From positions 1-64,000 of the forward strand of contig CAMBDA010000012.1 of assembly GCA_945865175.1 (NCBI GenBank): 64,000 nt of DNA, in the 5' to 3' direction. Below are positions 62,488-64,000 of the stretch, piece by piece; position 1 is the stretch's first letter, and each line of letters begins with the position of its first letter. Source of the stretch: an uncultured Prevotellaceae bacterium. GTDB taxonomy: Bacteria > Bacteroidota > Bacteroidia > Bacteroidales > Bacteroidaceae. The position numbers and the translations under genes were made by a program. Below the pieces are notes generated by a model. That model was not told the origin of the DNA and ran no database searches. It saw only the letters and a program-made list of their open reading frames with translations.

Positions 62488-63777
62488 ATGGATATGAATT
62501 TGATTATTGCCAGCATAGCAGTGTTTCTGGGCATCATATTGATACTGGTTGTCATCCTGCTTGTTGCCAAGAAGTATTTGTCACCCAGTGGCAATGTAAA
62601 TATCACCATCAACGGCAAGGACACACTTTCCGTGCCTCAGGGCGCTTCGTTGCTGAGCACCTTGGCCGAGCAGGGCGTATACCTGCCCAGCGCATGCGGT
62701 GGCAAGGGTTCTTGCGGCCAGTGCAAGGTGCAGGTGCCTGTGGGCGGTGGTGAGATTCTGGATTCCGAAAAGGGCCATTTCACCCGTAAGCAGGTGAAGG
62801 ATCACTGGCGTCTGGGATGCCAGTGCAAGGTGAAGGGTGATCTGGGCATCCATGTCGACGATTCTGTGATGGGCGTGAAGGAATGGGAATGCACCGTCAT
62901 CGGTAACCGCAACGTGGCCACGTTCATCAAGGAATACAAGGTGGCGCTGCCTCCAGGCGAGCACATGGATTTCGAACCTGGTTCGTACGCTCAAATCAAG
63001 ATTCCTGCCTTCGACTGCATCGACTATGACAAGGATTTCGACAAGAGTCTCATTGGCGACACCTATCTGCCCGCATGGGAGAAGTTCGGCCTCTTTGGCC
63101 TCAAGTGCCAGAACCCCACGGCTACCATCCGTGCCTATTCAATGGCCAACTATCCTGATGAGGGCGACATCATCACGCTCAATGTGCGTATTGCCACACC
63201 TCCTTTCAAACCCAAGGACCAGGGTCCTGGTTTCATGGATGTCAACCCCGGTATCGCTTCTTCCTACATCTTCAGCCTCAAGCCCGGCGACAAGGTGACG
63301 ATGAGCGGCCCCTACGGCGAGTTCCGTCCCGTCTACGGCTCCGGACGCGAGATGATTTGGGTGGGCGGTGGTGCCGGTATGGCTCCTCTGCGTGCACAGA
63401 TTATGCACATGCTCAAGGGACATGGCGTGAAGGACGAGGACCGCAAGCGTCCCATGCACTACTTCTATGGTGCCCGTGCGCTGGAGGAAATTCCCTTCCT
63501 CGACGACTTCCTGCAGCTGGAGAAGGACTTCCCCAACTTCCACTTCCATCTGGCTCTGGACCGTCCCGATCCCAAGGCCGATGCAGCAGGCATCAAGTAC
63601 ACGCCCGGATTTGTGGCTCCTGTGATGGGCGACACCTATCTCAAGCAGCATGAGGCTCCCGAGGATTGCGAGTACTACCTGTGCGGTCCTCCAATGATGG
63701 CCAAGACCGTGCTCGACCTGCTCCACAGCTTAGGTGTGGAGGACGACATGATCCGATTCGACAATTTCGGTGGGTAA
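62488..63777 (+). CDS. nqrF: Na+-translocating NADH:quinone reductase subunit F
   Basis: A 429-residue subunit that oxidises NADH. An N-terminal helix (about 4-27) anchors it. The 2Fe-2S ferredoxin domain has Cys70, Cys76, Cys79 and Cys111. The FAD domain carries RAYSMANYP near residue 222 and the NADH domain GGAGMAPLRAQI near 302, with CGPPMM near 403. Start at 62488 is preceded by the Shine-Dalgarno-like AGGAGGAA and avoids overlap with nqrE. A terminator follows at 63801-63835. Confidence 0.96.
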   Translation: MDMNLIIASIAVFLGIILILVVILLVAKKYLSPSGNVNITINGKDTLSVPQGASLLSTLAEQGVYLPSACGGKGSCGQCKVQVPVGGGEILDSEKGHFTRKQVKDHWRLGCQCKVKGDLGIHVDDSVMGVKEWECTVIGNRNVATFIKEYKVALPPGEHMDFEPGSYAQIKIPAFDCIDYDKDFDKSLIGDTYLPAWEKFGLFGLKCQNPTATIRAYSMANYPDEGDIITLNVRIATPPFKPKDQGPGFMDVNPGIASSYIFSLKPGDKVTMSGPYGEFRPVYGSGREMIWVGGGAGMAPLRAQIMHMLKGHGVKDEDRKRPMHYFYGARALEEIPFLDDFLQLEKDFPNFHFHLALDRPDPKADAAGIKYTPGFVAPVMGDTYLKQHEAPEDCEYYLCGPPMMAKTVLDLLHSLGVEDDMIRFDNFGG

Positions 63778-63800
63778 ACTCTCTTATCCCTGCATACAAT

Positions 63801-63835
63801 ACAGGCGCATCGCGGCAATTCGCAGATGCGCCTGT
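63801..63835 (+). terminator. Terminator of the nqr operon
   Basis: ACAGGCGCATC (63801-63811) pairs exactly with GATGCGCCTGT (63825-63835), followed by TGCTGTTTTTG. It ends the nqr transcript. Confidence 0.8.
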
Positions 63836-63864
63836 TGCTGTTTTTGAGGGGGGTGAGGAAGAAA

Positions 63865-64000
63865 CTATGCCAGACCTAGCAACGCACGTAGCAGGAAAAA
63901 GGCCACAGGCACCAGCAGGCTGGGCAGGAAATTGAGTGTCTTGCAATCCTTGATGTCCAGAATGGCCAGACCCGATGCACAGATGAGCACACCGCCCACG
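63865..64000 (-). CDS. C-terminal end of a membrane protein, DUF554-like (partial)
   Basis: Only the last 45 codons are in the window; the gene continues beyond 64000. The visible part reads VGGVLICASGLAILDIKD, then a hydrophobic helix FLPSLLVPVAFFLLRALLGLA. The GG.L..GLAIL.IK....LPSLL pattern resembles the end of DUF554 (YqgA-type) membrane proteins. It converges on nqrF, with the terminator between them. The family call is provisional. Confidence 0.5.
   Translation of the reverse strand, partial: VGGVLICASGLAILDIKDCKTLNFLPSLLVPVAFFLLRALLGLA

Overview
The window looks like chromosome of a Bacteroidales bacterium, most likely Prevotellaceae. Supporting signs: several promoters of the Bacteroidota type (TTTG, about 20 bases, TAnnTTTG); family-typical genes (DUF6452/DUF6048, DUF4199, DUF4468, Porin_10, EFR1-type ferredoxin, BspA-like LRR protein with a Prevotella-style C-terminus); a complete Na+-NQR operon; a 2-oxoacid:ferredoxin oxidoreductase operon; and a galM-permease-galK operon. 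No rRNA operon or CRISPR array was seen. The genus cannot be fixed from this window alone.

Layout. 1-6.9 kb is an accessory, GC-rich cassette. Two unknown genes read leftward. A rightward run encodes an OB-fold-like DUF3127 protein, two small unknowns, a DUF3987-type ATPase-like protein, a CHC2/TOPRIM primase, a DUF5675 protein, a small membrane protein and an M15 peptidase. 6.9-8.7 kb holds an AlbA_2 (Schlafen-type) gene between two perfect 32-bp direct repeats; the right copy is the 3' end of ctp. 8.7-18.1 kb is a long leftward gene run (DUF4199, GT2, DUF6452, DUF6048, mntP, apbE, Crp/Fnr, an M3 peptidase fused to a dCMP deaminase, ctp). SRP RNA and tRNA-Thr follow at 18.26-18.44 kb. 18.5-20.2 kb has an HXXEE membrane protein, a thioredoxin and an EFR1 ferredoxin. 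20.3-25.9 kb carries a porin and the TPR/ferredoxin/alpha/small membrane protein/beta/gamma oxidoreductase operon. 26-33.3 kb carries DUF4468 and a TolC-MacA-MacB-permease-LytS-LytR operon. 33.5-46.3 kb is mostly housekeeping: ribE, galK/permease/galM, folC-dnaJ-grpE, an ABC-F ATPase, a glucosaminidase with LysM, an EamA transporter and DUF1846.

46.3-47.6 kb is a repeat-rich intergenic island: duplicated elements with TTTAACA arrays, a hairpin with a (CG)6 loop, and GC-rich dispersed repeats. 47.6-57.4 kb holds a BspA-like LRR protein with a 43-residue companion peptide, a sulfatase, a glycosyltransferase and a TamB-like protein. 57.6-63.8 kb is nqrABCDEF, followed by the 3' end of a DUF554-like membrane gene.

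The most unusual content is: (1) NqrC with an N-terminal rubredoxin-like zinc/iron knuckle and a C-terminal tail of 15 cysteines; (2) the in-frame M3 peptidase-dCMP deaminase fusion; (3) the primase cassette with its TTTAACA arrays; (4) the 32-bp repeats that bracket the AlbA_2 gene. ApbE, which attaches FMN to NqrB and NqrC, is encoded in the same window, so the energy-metabolism genes (oxidoreductase, ApbE, NQR) may be functionally linked.
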